64,000 bases of DNA, from the NCBI RefSeq assembly GCF_030691015.1, contig NZ_JAUYFF010000010.1, positions 124,001-188,000 of the forward strand. Reading direction: 5' to 3'. Source of the stretch: Sulfuricurvum sp. GTDB taxonomy: Bacteria; Campylobacterota; Campylobacteria; Campylobacterales; Sulfurimonadaceae. Both the position numbers and the translations under genes were made by a program. Each line of letters begins with the position of its first letter. Within the stretch, counting starts at the first letter, position 1. Below are positions 9,372 to 18,112 of this stretch, one piece after another. The notes under the pieces were generated by a model. That model made no database searches. It had not been told where the DNA came from and saw only the letters and a program-made list of their open reading frames with translations.

Positions 9372-11923
9372 TACGAGAGTTCCTTCGTCACATACGCCAA
9401 GGCCGCCTCTTTGGCTTCACCTAATTTGCTCGCATCTTTTCCCCCCGCTTGAGCGAAGTCAGGACGTCCGCCGCCCCCGCCGCCGAGGATCGGAGCGATT
9501 GCTTTGATCCAATCCCCCGCTTTAACATTAGTGTTTTTAGCACCCGCCGCGAGGAGTACTTTATCCTCTTTGATTTGGAATAAAATCACCGCAACCGAGT
9601 CATGTTGATTTTTAAGCTCATCGATACGCTCTTTGATATCGCCCGCCGTGAGTTCGCTGACAACGACCGCCGTATTCCCTATCATCGTGACGGAAAGTTC
9701 CTCTTTAGCTGAAGAAGCCAATGTGCTCATTTCAGTTTTTAGGGTTTTTACTTGCTCTTTAAGACGCTCGATTCCCGCCAATACATCTCGATTTTTAACC
9801 GATGCTTCCACCTCTTCGAGAAGGTGACGCTGTTGTTTAAAGAGGTTGTAGGCGGCATTACCGCACACCGCTTCGATACGTCGAACTCCCGCACTGACCC
9901 CGCTCTCTTTGACGATGACAAACGTCCCGATGGTTGCCGTATTATCGACGTGGATACCGCCGCAGAACTCGACTGAAGCCGTTCCGAAATTGACGACGCG
10001 TACCGTATCGCCGTATTTCTCACCGAATTGTGCTTTCGCCCCGCTTTTTTTCGCTTCGTCGATGCTCATTTCACGCGTCATCCCCTCAAGTGCATGGAAG
10101 ACATGATAATTCACTCTCTCTTCTACGAGAGCGATCTCTTCGTGAGACATCGCTTTAGGATGTGAAAAGTCAAAACGGAGACGGTTGTGTTCGACCAATG
10201 ACCCAGCTTGGGAAATATGTTCGCCCAGTTGCTCATACAACGCTGCGTGCAACAAGTGGGTTGCCGAGTGGTGTTTCGCAACCTCGTTACGTGATGGATC
10301 GACAATCGCCTCTACCGTATCGCCAACGCTCAATGTCGCTTTGGTTTCAATGTGGGAAAGATTCAACCCATGGAATTTTTTCGTTTCGGTTACAACCGCT
10401 CTCTCTCCAAGAGTTCCGATATCGCCACATTGTCCGCCGCTCTCCGCATAAAACGGAGTCTCTTCCAAAAGAACCCATCCGCTCTGGTGAGCGTGCAACT
10501 GATCAACGCGCTCAAAATTCTCACCCAAAAGGGCTTGGATTTTGACCGGAGCTTTCGTATACGCGTATCCGATAAAGGAGTTGACACCGAACGTCTCAAG
10601 AAGGGTTTTAAAATCCCCCTCAACATGGGCATCACCTGAGCCTTTCCACGCCGCTTTCGCCCGTTTTCGCTGCTCTGACATCAATGTCTCAAACGTCTCT
10701 ACATCGAGGGAAAGATGTTTCTCTTTCAACATATCTTCGGTCAAATCAAGAGGGAATCCGAAGGTATCGTAAAGTTTAAACGCCACTTCGCCGCTAAAGG
10801 TCTCTTTGGTGTTTTTCAACTCTTCGTTAAAGAGTTCAATCCCCGATGCAATCGTTTTGAAAAAGCGTTCCTCTTCGAGCATAATCTGTTCTTTTAATAC
10901 GCTCAGTTTTTCCACGATGTACGGGTATTGTTTCCCCATCAGTTCAACGACGGTATCGGCAACCTCAAACATAAACGGTTTGGTAAATCCGAGCAAGTAA
11001 CCGTGACGAACCGCACGACGCAAGATTCGGCGAAGAACGTATCCGCGCCCTTCGTTGGAGAAGTTTGTCCCCTGTGCGAGGAGGAACGTAACGGTGCGAA
11101 TATGGTCAGCGATAACACGATACGACGCTCCGCTCGCGTATACATACGGTTGTCCGATAAGGGCTTCGACTTTACGGATGATCGGCATAAAGAGGGTTGA
11201 ATCGTAGTTGCTCAATGCCCCCTCTAATACTGCGGTTGCGCGCTCTAATCCCATCCCCGTATCGATGGACGGTTTCGGAAGCGGTTTCAACTCACCCTTG
11301 GCATTACGCTCATATTGCATAAATACGAGGTTCCAGATTTCGAGGAATCGATCCCCGTCTCCCCCCATATAATCCTCAGGGCCGTTGAAATGTTCCGCAC
11401 CCTGATCGACGAAGATTTCCGAACACGGTCCGCACGGTCCGGTATCTCCCATCTGCCAAAAATTGTCTTTATCTCCCAAACGCATAATGCGATCCGCCGA
11501 AATATGCTTTTTCCAAATCTCTTCGGCTTCATCATCGCTCTCATGGACGGTTACCCAGAGTTTATCGACAGGGAGTTTCATCACTTCCGTGACAAACTCC
11601 CACGCATGGGCGATCGCTTCCTCTTTGAAATAATCCCCGAAACTAAAGTTCCCGAGCATCTCGAAAAACGTGTGGTGACGCGCCGTATGACCGACGTTCT
11701 CCAAGTCATTGTGTTTCCCACCCGCACGAATACACGTCTGTGCACTGGTCGCACGAGGATTTGAGGGGATAGGGATATCGCCCGTAAAAATTGACTTAAA
11801 CGGAACCATACCGGCATTGGTGAAAAGGAGGGTTGCATCATCAGGGACGAGAGGAGAACTCGGAACCCGAGCGTGTTGTTTTGATTCAAAAAAGGCCAAA
11901 AAGGCTTCGCGGACATCCATCAT
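9371..11923 (-). CDS. alaS: Alanyl-tRNA synthetase
   Basis: A class II aminoacyl-tRNA synthetase charging tRNA-Ala, about 850 residues. It has an N-terminal catalytic domain (motif 2 region with [18 protein letters not shown]), an editing domain with the zinc-type motif HHSATHLLH and the CGGIHV cysteine/histidine site, and a C-terminal oligomerisation/C-Ala domain ending in [15 protein letters not shown]. Three closely spaced ATG codons lie at 11929, 11923 and 11920. The GAGAG ribosome binding site fits 11923 best (7-base spacing); 11929 is too close to it. Confidence 0.96.
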   Translation of the reverse strand: MMDVREAFLAFFESKQHARVPSSPLVPDDATLLFTNAGMVPFKSIFTGDIPIPSNPRATSAQTCIRAGGKHNDLENVGHTARHHTFFEMLGNFSFGDYFKEEAIAHAWEFVTEVMKLPVDKLWVTVHESDDEAEEIWKKHISADRIMRLGDKDNFWQMGDTGPCGPCSEIFVDQGAEHFNGPEDYMGGDGDRFLEIWNLVFMQYERNAKGELKPLPKPSIDTGMGLERATAVLEGALSNYDSTLFMPIIRKVEALIGQPYVYASGASYRVIADHIRTVTFLLAQGTNFSNEGRGYVLRRILRRAVRHGYLLGFTKPFMFEVADTVVELMGKQYPYIVEKLSVLKEQIMLEEERFFKTIASGIELFNEELKNTKETFSGEVAFKLYDTFGFPLDLTEDMLKEKHLSLDVETFETLMSEQRKRAKAAWKGSGDAHVEGDFKTLLETFGVNSFIGYAYTKAPVKIQALLGENFERVDQLHAHQSGWVLLEETPFYAESGGQCGDIGTLGERAVVTETKKFHGLNLSHIETKATLSVGDTVEAIVDPSRNEVAKHHSATHLLHAALYEQLGEHISQAGSLVEHNRLRFDFSHPKAMSHEEIALVEERVNYHVFHALEGMTREMSIDEAKKSGAKAQFGEKYGDTVRVVNFGTASVEFCGGIHVDNTATIGTFVIVKESGVSAGVRRIEAVCGNAAYNLFKQQRHLLEEVEASVKNRDVLAGIERLKEQVKTLKTEMSTLASSAKEELSVTMIGNTAVVVSELTAGDIKERIDELKNQHDSVAVILFQIKEDKVLLAAGAKNTNVKAGDWIKAIAPILGGGGGGRPDFAQAGGKDASKLGEAKEAALAYVTKELS

Positions 11924-12081
11924 AGTCATACTCTCATATTGGATAAAATTGCGCGATTATAGCGAAGAAGGAGTTAAATAAAGAATAAGGGGTTTATTTG
12001 CGAGTGATTAATATCTATTCAGCCTCGTTTTGTCACTTTTTTACTAAACTTTTTAGATTAGATTTCTCGGTATATTGCTTC

Positions 12082-12110
12082 CGTTCGTGGTGAGCCTGTC
12101 GAACCATGAA
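12082..12110. repeat. REP-like repeat, left half-copy
   Basis: The segment GTGAGCCTGTCGAACCATGA matches, with few changes, the palindromic repeat on the other side of the PH-domain gene (12667-12724). Only one arm is present here. It has the GAGC(C/T)TGTCGAA core seen in many dispersed bacterial REP-type elements. Confidence 0.6.
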
Positions 12111-12125
12111 TCTAAAAGCGAAAAG

Positions 12126-12611
12126 TCAGCTTTTACTTTTTTTTACAATATCCTCAATACGAAGCTTAATATTCTGTGCATCTTTAACATTAGGAATTGT
12201 TACCCAAGCACCATATGCGAAAACTCTTATGGTCGCATAATTTCGATACTTTCCTAACAAAGTTGTCGTCACTTCAATGTTTTCAACCGTTTTTAAACTA
12301 AGGCTATCTTCGAAAGTTGTAAGAATACCTTGTTTGACAGATAACGTCTCATTGTTTAGAGAAACTGCCACAAAGTATGGTTCGAGAATTTTTCCGCAAC
12401 TTTTGAGTACTAAAATAGCTGGTAAAACAACTAAGCTAAGAAGCATATCTGGAGTAAATTTACTACCTATCAAGTATTTTCCAATTTCATTAAATATAAG
12501 ATACATCAAAGACAAACCAAATAATTGAAGTAAAATATCTACTATTGCTTCAATTGCACATGGATGTGTAGCTACATCTAATTTATTTTCTGAATTTGAA
12601 TAATTTACCAA
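12126..12611 (-). CDS. PH-domain (bPH2/DUF304-like) membrane protein
   Basis: The 161-residue protein has two hydrophobic segments (about 22-42 and 55-72), followed by a small beta-rich domain with VSLNNETLSVKQGILTTFEDSLSLKTVENIEV. This is the pattern of membrane-flanked bacterial PH domains (YdbS/DUF304). The role is unknown. The gene is visibly richer in A+T than alaS and leuA, stands alone with its own spacers, and is bracketed by REP-like palindromes, which suggests an accessory insertion between two housekeeping genes. Confidence 0.65.
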   Translation of the reverse strand: MVNYSNSENKLDVATHPCAIEAIVDILLQLFGLSLMYLIFNEIGKYLIGSKFTPDMLLSLVVLPAILVLKSCGKILEPYFVAVSLNNETLSVKQGILTTFEDSLSLKTVENIEVTTTLLGKYRNYATIRVFAYGAWVTIPNVKDAQNIKLRIEDIVKKSKS

Positions 12612-12666
12612 TGTGACTCCTTATAACTATCAATATGCATAAAAGAGAATAGATTTATCATTAATT

Positions 12667-12724
12667 CGTTTGTGGCGAGCTTGTCGAACCATGAACACCT
12701 TCGACAAGCTCAGGGCGAACGGGG
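12667..12724. repeat. REP-like imperfect palindrome, right copy
   Basis: One arm, CGTTTGTGGCGAGCTTGTCG (12667 onward), is followed after a short loop by its inverted partner, TTCGACAAGCTCAGGGCGAA. The inner GAGCTTGTCGAA/TTCGACAAGCTC pairing is perfect over 12 bp; the outer part is imperfect. It shares its core with the half-copy at 12082-12110. Confidence 0.65.
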
Positions 12725-12728
12725 ATAG

Positions 12729-12749
12729 ATTCCGTGTCGAGCACGGAAT
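12729..12749. repeat. Short perfect palindrome downstream of leuA
   Basis: ATTCCGTG (12729-12736) and CACGGAAT (12742-12749) form an 8-bp stem with a TCGAG loop, 10 bases beyond the leuA stop. It could act as a weak leuA terminator or belong to the adjacent REP-like element. No T tract follows on the minus strand. Confidence 0.5.
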
Positions 12750-12759
12750 GACTGGAGAG

Positions 12760-14427
12760 TTACGAAAATGCTCGATTCAATGCACTAAACATCGCTTTGA
12801 TCGATGCTACGGTAATATCATTATCGCATCCGACACCGAAAAATTTCTCCAAACTCTCTGTCTGAATCTCGATATAGGCGACCGCTTCGGCGCTGGAAAG
12901 CTCTCCGCGTGAATGTTCCGAGTAGGAGAGGATTTTAAAGCTGTGGGAATACTCCACCATCAATGCATTTTTGCACGCATCGATCGGGCCATTCCCCTGC
13001 CCTTCGCTTCGGATCGCTTTGCCGTTGTGGGTGTATTCCAACACACATTTGGCGGAGTGCTCTTTTGCACTCTCGGAGATCACCGAATAATCGACGAACT
13101 CGATGTCATGCGGTTCACCGAAATAGGTTTTCTCGAAAATGTCTAAAATCTCTTCGGAGGTGAGCTCACGTCCCGCTTCATCGGTAATTTTTTGAACGAT
13201 GGTTCCGATTTCAGGATGCATTTTCTTCGGCAATGAGTAGCCGAATTTATCTTCGAGGACGTAGGCTACCCCCCCTTTACCCGATTGGGAGTTGATACGA
13301 ATAATCCCCTCGTAATTACGTCCCACATCCTGCGGATCGATAGGGAGATACGGTACTTCCCAAAACGCATCGTCTTTGGCGCGCTGATACGCCAGCCCTT
13401 TGTTGATCGCATCTTGGTGGGAACCTGAAAACGCCGTATAAACAAGCTCACCCACATACGGATGACGCTCATGGGTTTTCATATCGGTACACTCTTCGAC
13501 GACACGAACGACACTCTCCAAATCGCTGAAATCGAGTTCAGGATCGACCCCTTGGGTGTACATGTTGAGCGCTAGGGTGATGATATCGACATTTCCGGTA
13601 CGTTCGCCGTTAGAGAGAAGCGTCCCCTCGACACGATCCGCTCCCGCGAGCAATGCCAACTCTGTCGCGGCAACCGATGTTCCACGGTCATTGTGGGTAT
13701 GGGTCGAGATCAACACGTGTTCACGGTTGGTGAGATGACCGGCCATCCACTCGATCTGATCGGCATAGACGTTCGGTGTCGCCATCTCGACGGTAGCGGG
13801 GAGGTTAATCACAACCTTGCGATTCGCGCTAATTTCCCAACGATCGGTTACGGCGTTACAGATACGGGCGGCAAATTCGAGCTCTGTCCCCGTAAAACTC
13901 TCAGGAGAATATTCGAGCATGATCTCGCCATCGTGTTTAGCGGCGCGGGCTTTGACCATATCGACACCCTCTAACGCCAACGCGATAATCTCATCTTGCT
14001 CTTTGCCGAAGACGATTTTACGTTGGGCTACCGAGGTAGAGTTATACAAATGGACAATCGCTTTTTTCACCCCTGCTAATGCCTCGAACGTTTTGTCTAT
14101 CAAATGTTCTCGCGCTTGGACGAGGACTTGTACCGTGACATCATCGGGAATCAATTTTTGCTCTACAAGAGTGCGTAAAAAATCGAACTCCACTTTCGAC
14201 GCGGAGGGGAATCCCACCTCGATATTTTTAAATCCGAGTTTCAGCAAGAGGGTGAAGAGAGAGAGTTTTTGATCCAAATTCATCGGGGTGATCAACGCTT
14301 GGTTTCCGTCGCGAAGATCGACACTGCACCAGATAGGTGCGTGCGTGATGGTTTTAGATGGCCAAATACGATTTGGCAAATCAACTTGAGGATACGGGCG
14401 GTATTTGCCTGCGAATGCGTGTTTCAT
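12760..14427 (-). CDS. leuA: 2-isopropylmalate synthase (long type)
   Basis: This enzyme catalyses the first committed step of leucine synthesis, condensing 2-oxoisovalerate with acetyl-CoA. The 555-residue protein shows the DLRDGNQ metal/substrate motif (37-43) and HTHNDRG (243-249) of the HMGL-like TIM barrel, then a C-terminal LeuA allosteric domain (about 430-550) for leucine feedback. The PYPQVDLPNRIWPSK N-terminus and length match the LeuA2 type typical of actinobacteria and fungi, rather than the shorter E. coli form. No leuB, leuC or leuD is nearby. Confidence 0.93.
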   Translation of the reverse strand: MKHAFAGKYRPYPQVDLPNRIWPSKTITHAPIWCSVDLRDGNQALITPMNLDQKLSLFTLLLKLGFKNIEVGFPSASKVEFDFLRTLVEQKLIPDDVTVQVLVQAREHLIDKTFEALAGVKKAIVHLYNSTSVAQRKIVFGKEQDEIIALALEGVDMVKARAAKHDGEIMLEYSPESFTGTELEFAARICNAVTDRWEISANRKVVINLPATVEMATPNVYADQIEWMAGHLTNREHVLISTHTHNDRGTSVAATELALLAGADRVEGTLLSNGERTGNVDIITLALNMYTQGVDPELDFSDLESVVRVVEECTDMKTHERHPYVGELVYTAFSGSHQDAINKGLAYQRAKDDAFWEVPYLPIDPQDVGRNYEGIIRINSQSGKGGVAYVLEDKFGYSLPKKMHPEIGTIVQKITDEAGRELTSEEILDIFEKTYFGEPHDIEFVDYSVISESAKEHSAKCVLEYTHNGKAIRSEGQGNGPIDACKNALMVEYSHSFKILSYSEHSRGELSSAEAVAYIEIQTESLEKFFGVGCDNDITVASIKAMFSALNRAFS

Positions 14428-14528
14428 AACGAAACTCCTTTTAAAATTCTCTCCTCACTGCCCTTGCTGGTGGCAATAAGTGGGCGAATTATAGCAAAAA
14501 GGGGAGCAAACGCGGATGAAGCAAATTT

Positions 14529-15542
14529 TTATCGTTTTTCGATCTTTTCAATAATATGCGCTGCTCCGTTCGGGGCAATCAGTTTTTCCAATGCTTTACT
14601 TTTGACACCGATATCACTCTCGATCGCTTCTTGCAGTTTAAGGGCTAATCCGTCGCTTTGTCTCTCGCACCATCCCGCATTATGATCAATGATATAGCGG
14701 GCATTATGGTACTGATGATCGGCCGCCGCATACGGAAACGGTATATAAAAAGCGGGGATTTTCGCCGCGCAGAGTTCCCAAAGTGTACTGGCTCCCGAAC
14801 GGCTCACCGCAAAATCACTCCGCTCGCACAACTCCGCAATCTGCGTCGTAAACCCGTACACTTCCGCCGGTATCCCAAGATCATGGTACGCGGCACGTAC
14901 CCGCTCTTCTTCTTTTAGACCGCACTGATGAATGATATGTATCCCTTTATCACGAAGCCACGGAGCGATTTCAAGTGCCAAATCGTTAATAAATTTAGCC
15001 CCCTGCGATCCCCCTAAAAAGATAACCGTCTTAATAGAATCACGAATGCGGGAGTTCTCAAAGTAGCGGGAATTAACGGGATAATCGCAATGATTTTCCC
15101 CCTCTTCATAAGAACTGAAAAAGCGTTTCGCATACGGACGGAGCAATCGATTGAGTTTTCCCGTCACCGCATTTTGTTCGTGTATGTAGAGCGGTGTGCC
15201 CGTCGCAACCGCCGCCATAGCAGCGGGTGCCGCCGAAAAGCCGCCGACACTCACAACGGCGTCAGCTTTAAAAGTACGAATCAACGTACGTGATTGTAAC
15301 AGTGCTTTAAACACTTTCCACAAAGCGACGAGTTTTCCAAATCCCGATTTATTGACCACACCCGTCGTATCCAAAAAGTGAACCTCATCAAAAAGGGTGC
15401 TGTTTCCGAACCACTGACGATCCTGTCCCGATGTTGAACCGATAAACATCACTTTATGCCCTTGCTCACGCGCTTTTTCTGCCAAAGAGAGCGCGATCAC
15501 CAAATGTCCTCCGGTTCCGCCGCCGGTAAAGATGAGATTCAC
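14529..15542 (-). CDS. murG: UDP-GlcNAc:lipid I GlcNAc transferase
   Basis: MurG converts lipid I to lipid II on the inner face of the cytoplasmic membrane. The 337-residue GT28 enzyme has the N-terminal GGGTGGH loop (7-13), the central ILGGSQGAKFIN-type segment, and a C-terminal UDP-GlcNAc site with SRSGASTLWELCAAKIPAFYIPFPYAAADHQ. Its start overlaps the ftsW stop by 4 bases, so lipid II synthesis and polymerisation genes are translationally coupled. Confidence 0.96.
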   Translation of the reverse strand: MNLIFTGGGTGGHLVIALSLAEKAREQGHKVMFIGSTSGQDRQWFGNSTLFDEVHFLDTTGVVNKSGFGKLVALWKVFKALLQSRTLIRTFKADAVVSVGGFSAAPAAMAAVATGTPLYIHEQNAVTGKLNRLLRPYAKRFFSSYEEGENHCDYPVNSRYFENSRIRDSIKTVIFLGGSQGAKFINDLALEIAPWLRDKGIHIIHQCGLKEEERVRAAYHDLGIPAEVYGFTTQIAELCERSDFAVSRSGASTLWELCAAKIPAFYIPFPYAAADHQYHNARYIIDHNAGWCERQSDGLALKLQEAIESDIGVKSKALEKLIAPNGAAHIIEKIEKR

Positions 15543-16717
15543 TTTTTATCCCCCGATTTGTATTCAATCTTTTTAGAGACCATCAACACCATCCCTATCC
15601 CCATCGCCGAAGCCAACATGGCCGAACCTCCGTAACTCAAAAATGGGACAGAGATCCCTTTAATAGGGGTTAATCCGCTGATACCATAGGCATTGATCAT
15701 AAATGCGAAGGTGATCAAAAGCCCAACACCCAAACTAAAAAGATAGGCCGTATCGTTATGAGAGCGATTGGCAATTTTAAAGAGACGGTGCAACAGCATA
15801 ATAAAAAGGAGAGCCACTCCGAAAACCCCGATAAATCCGAACTCTTCGGCTATCCCCGCTAATACGAAGTCGGTATGAACCTCACTCAAAAAGCCGAGTT
15901 TGAACGTTCCGCCCCCTAGTCCCGCACCGAAAATCCCTCCGTTATGAATCGCATTGAGAGAATGTCCGATTTGATACGCCTCTTCGGCATTTTCGATCCG
16001 TAAATGGCGTGCAATCGGTTCAGGGAAAAAAGCCAATACGGTACTTTGTGCCGATCCCCACCATGACAAGATACGGTTTATACGGTGCTCCGAGGTAAAA
16101 ATGAAAAAGAGGAAGAAACCTACGGCACTCCCAACCAAGGTCATAAAAAAGCGAAAACTGCTCCCTGCAAAAAAGAGCATAAACGCCAATGTCAACGCCA
16201 AAACGACAACCTGCCCCAAGTCGTTTTGCATGAAGGCGATCAAAAACATGACAATGATAAAAATAGCCGCGTAGGGGGCAAACCGTTTAAACTCTTCCGT
16301 CACCCCCATATCAGCGTGGTGACCGAGTTTACGGGAGAAACTCCACGCCAGAAAGTAGACAAAACCGATTTTAAAAAACTCGACAGGGGCGAGTGAAAAT
16401 CCAAATAATTTTATCCACCGTTTTGCACCGCCGACTTCACTCACCAGCGATGCTGGGAGAAATGGCATCACAATCATCAAAAGCATCCCTCCGAAAAAGA
16501 GGCCAAGCCCTAAACGATGAAGCCAAATATCGGGGTCTAACTGAGCAAGCGTCCACATAATTAAAATCGAGATAACCGCAACAACCAACTCACGTGCAAC
16601 GAAATGAAAGTCGTTATATTCGAATAAAATAACCGTATATGCGGAAAGGGTATAAGAGCATATAACCCCTAAGGTAATCAGCATTGTCGTCAATATAAAT
16701 AGTTTTTTATCAGGCAT
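15539..16717 (-). CDS. ftsW: SEDS-family glycosyltransferase FtsW
   Basis: A 392-residue polytopic protein with about ten membrane helices. It carries SEDS hallmarks: a GAKRWI segment after helix 3, QNDLGQV with the catalytic-type aspartate, and the C-terminal GLTPIKGISVPFLSYGGSAM loop. SEDS proteins polymerise lipid II with a partner class B PBP. FtsW (division) is favoured over RodA because the gene is coupled to murG. The cognate-type PBP gene ftsI lies just across the divergent spacer. Confidence 0.9.
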   Translation of the reverse strand: MPDKKLFILTTMLITLGVICSYTLSAYTVILFEYNDFHFVARELVVAVISILIMWTLAQLDPDIWLHRLGLGLFFGGMLLMIVMPFLPASLVSEVGGAKRWIKLFGFSLAPVEFFKIGFVYFLAWSFSRKLGHHADMGVTEEFKRFAPYAAIFIIVMFLIAFMQNDLGQVVVLALTLAFMLFFAGSSFRFFMTLVGSAVGFFLFFIFTSEHRINRILSWWGSAQSTVLAFFPEPIARHLRIENAEEAYQIGHSLNAIHNGGIFGAGLGGGTFKLGFLSEVHTDFVLAGIAEEFGFIGVFGVALLFIMLLHRLFKIANRSHNDTAYLFSLGVGLLITFAFMINAYGISGLTPIKGISVPFLSYGGSAMLASAMGIGMVLMVSKKIEYKSGDKK

Positions 16718-16798
16718 TTTAGGACTTATTTAATGTATAATTTATGCAAGTATATCGCTCTTTATACTAGAGTTCGATAAAAGCAGTTTGTTAGAATA

Positions 16799-16814
16799 TG
16801 GAATGTTTTTTGCT
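16799..16814 (+). promoter_or_regulatory. Sigma54 (RpoN) -24/-12 promoter for flgB operon
   Basis: TGGAATGTTTTTTGCT has the invariant GG and GC dinucleotides exactly 10 bases apart and the TTGC(T) -12 box, as in the RpoN consensus. The predicted start (about 16825) gives a leader of about 30 bases before flgB. flgB operons are RpoN-controlled in Campylobacter, which supports the call. Confidence 0.7.
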
Positions 16815-16853
16815 TTTGTATTCCAAACAAATTGAGAGAAAGGGGAAAAAGCA

Positions 16854-17282
16854 ATGGGACTCACTATTTCACGTTCACATGATCTGATGAAAAGCGCCAT
16901 GGATTACCGTGCTGCACGACAAGATATTATTGCCGGAAACATTGCCAATGCCGACACCCCTTTCTATCGCCCTAAAGATATCAGCTTCGAAGATACATTG
17001 GCTCAAAAGAGTGCTCAAATTTTTGCCGATAAATCTCAAACCCTTCAAATGGCGCACACTAACGGTGCCCATTTGGGACCGATAGATTCGGGTTCTTCAA
17101 AACCGACTACCTTTTTTCGAGACGGCCACATGGCGCGTAACGATGGAAACAGTGTCGATTTGGATGTCGAAACAACGGAAATGGCAAAAAACTCGACAAT
17201 GTTTAATGCCCTCACCGCTGCACTCAAAAAAGATTCCGCTTTGTTCAAAAGTGTCATAGACGCTTCGGGCAAAACAGCGTAA
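16854..17282 (+). CDS. flgB: Flagellar basal-body rod protein FlgB
   Basis: A proximal rod protein of the flagellar basal body, exported by the flagellar type III system. The 142-residue product has the N-terminal rod motif RQDIIAGNIANADTPFYRP and a C-terminal VDLDVETTEMAKNSTMFNALTAAL-type helix used in rod assembly. It has an AAAGGGGAAAAA ribosome binding region. It is the first gene of flgB-flgC-fliE-ftsI behind a sigma54-type promoter. Confidence 0.95.
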   Translation: MGLTISRSHDLMKSAMDYRAARQDIIAGNIANADTPFYRPKDISFEDTLAQKSAQIFADKSQTLQMAHTNGAHLGPIDSGSSKPTTFFRDGHMARNDGNSVDLDVETTEMAKNSTMFNALTAALKKDSALFKSVIDASGKTA

Positions 17283-17292
17283 GGATTAGATT

Positions 17293-17787
17293 ATGGCTTT
17301 TTTAAATAGCTTTGACATCAGCGGTTACGGGCTCTCTGCTCAGCGTGTTCGTGTCAACACCATCAGTTCGAACATTGCCAATGCACAAACAACCCGCACC
17401 GATGAGGGTGGACCTTACCGCCGTCAAGAGGTTATTTTTAAAGCAATCGATTTTAACCAACTCTATAACAAAGCATTGGAAAACGAAACGTCGGCACTCG
17501 GCTACAGCGACCCGCTCAAAGAGGGATTGGCAGGTTTAAAACCAAATCCTGCTATTATGAGTGTTATTGTTGATAAAATCAGTCGAGATGACAGCGCACC
17601 GAAAATGAAATACGACCCTTCACACCCCGATGCAGACGCAAAAGGGTATGTTGCTTACCCAAATATTAATCCTGTCGTCGAAATGGCCGATTTAGTCGAA
17701 GCAACACGTTCGTATCAAGCGAACGTCGCCGCATTCGAAAGTGCAAAAAATATGGCCGGCAGTGCCATTAGTATATTACAAGGATAA
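17293..17787 (+). CDS. flgC: Flagellar basal-body rod protein FlgC
   Basis: The 164-residue second rod protein has the N-terminal motif QRVRVNTISSNIANAQTTRT and the C-terminal segment NINPVVEMADLVEATRSYQANVAAF, the classic rod/hook heptad region. It starts 10 bases after flgB. Confidence 0.96.
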   Translation: MAFLNSFDISGYGLSAQRVRVNTISSNIANAQTTRTDEGGPYRRQEVIFKAIDFNQLYNKALENETSALGYSDPLKEGLAGLKPNPAIMSVIVDKISRDDSAPKMKYDPSHPDADAKGYVAYPNINPVVEMADLVEATRSYQANVAAFESAKNMAGSAISILQG

Positions 17788-17795
17788 CAGAGTAA

Positions 17796-18098
17796 ATGGC
17801 TAATATTCAATCGATAAAATCTCTCTCTACTGCCGATTTACTGGCGAACAAAAGCGGTAATACCGTCGAAGCAAGCAGTACCGATTTCGCACAAGAGCTC
17901 AAAAATGCCCTCGGCAACGTCAACCAAATGCAAGTTGACGGCGAAAGAGCTATGAGCGATATCGCGACAGGCTCAGTCAAAGATCTTCACCAAGCCGCCA
18001 TTGCCATCGATAAAGCCGAAATCAGTATGAAATTAATGCTAGAAGTACGAAACAAGGCACTCAATGCCTATAAAGAAATTACTCGAACGCAAATGTGA
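17796..18098 (+). CDS. fliE: Flagellar hook-basal body protein FliE
   Basis: A 100-residue MS-ring/rod junction protein. It has the family pattern of a variable N-terminus, then FAQELKNALGNVNQMQVDGE, and the conserved C-terminus IAIDKAEISMKLMLEVRNKALNAYKEI. It follows flgC by 8 bases and precedes ftsI by 14. Confidence 0.95.
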   Translation: MANIQSIKSLSTADLLANKSGNTVEASSTDFAQELKNALGNVNQMQVDGERAMSDIATGSVKDLHQAAIAIDKAEISMKLMLEVRNKALNAYKEITRTQM

Positions 18099-18112
18099 TT
18101 TAATCTTTTCAC

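Noticed and set aside
16718-16798. A sigma28 promoter in the ftsW-flgB spacer
   Set aside because: No GCCGATAA-like -10 element is present; the sigma54 pattern nearby is much better.
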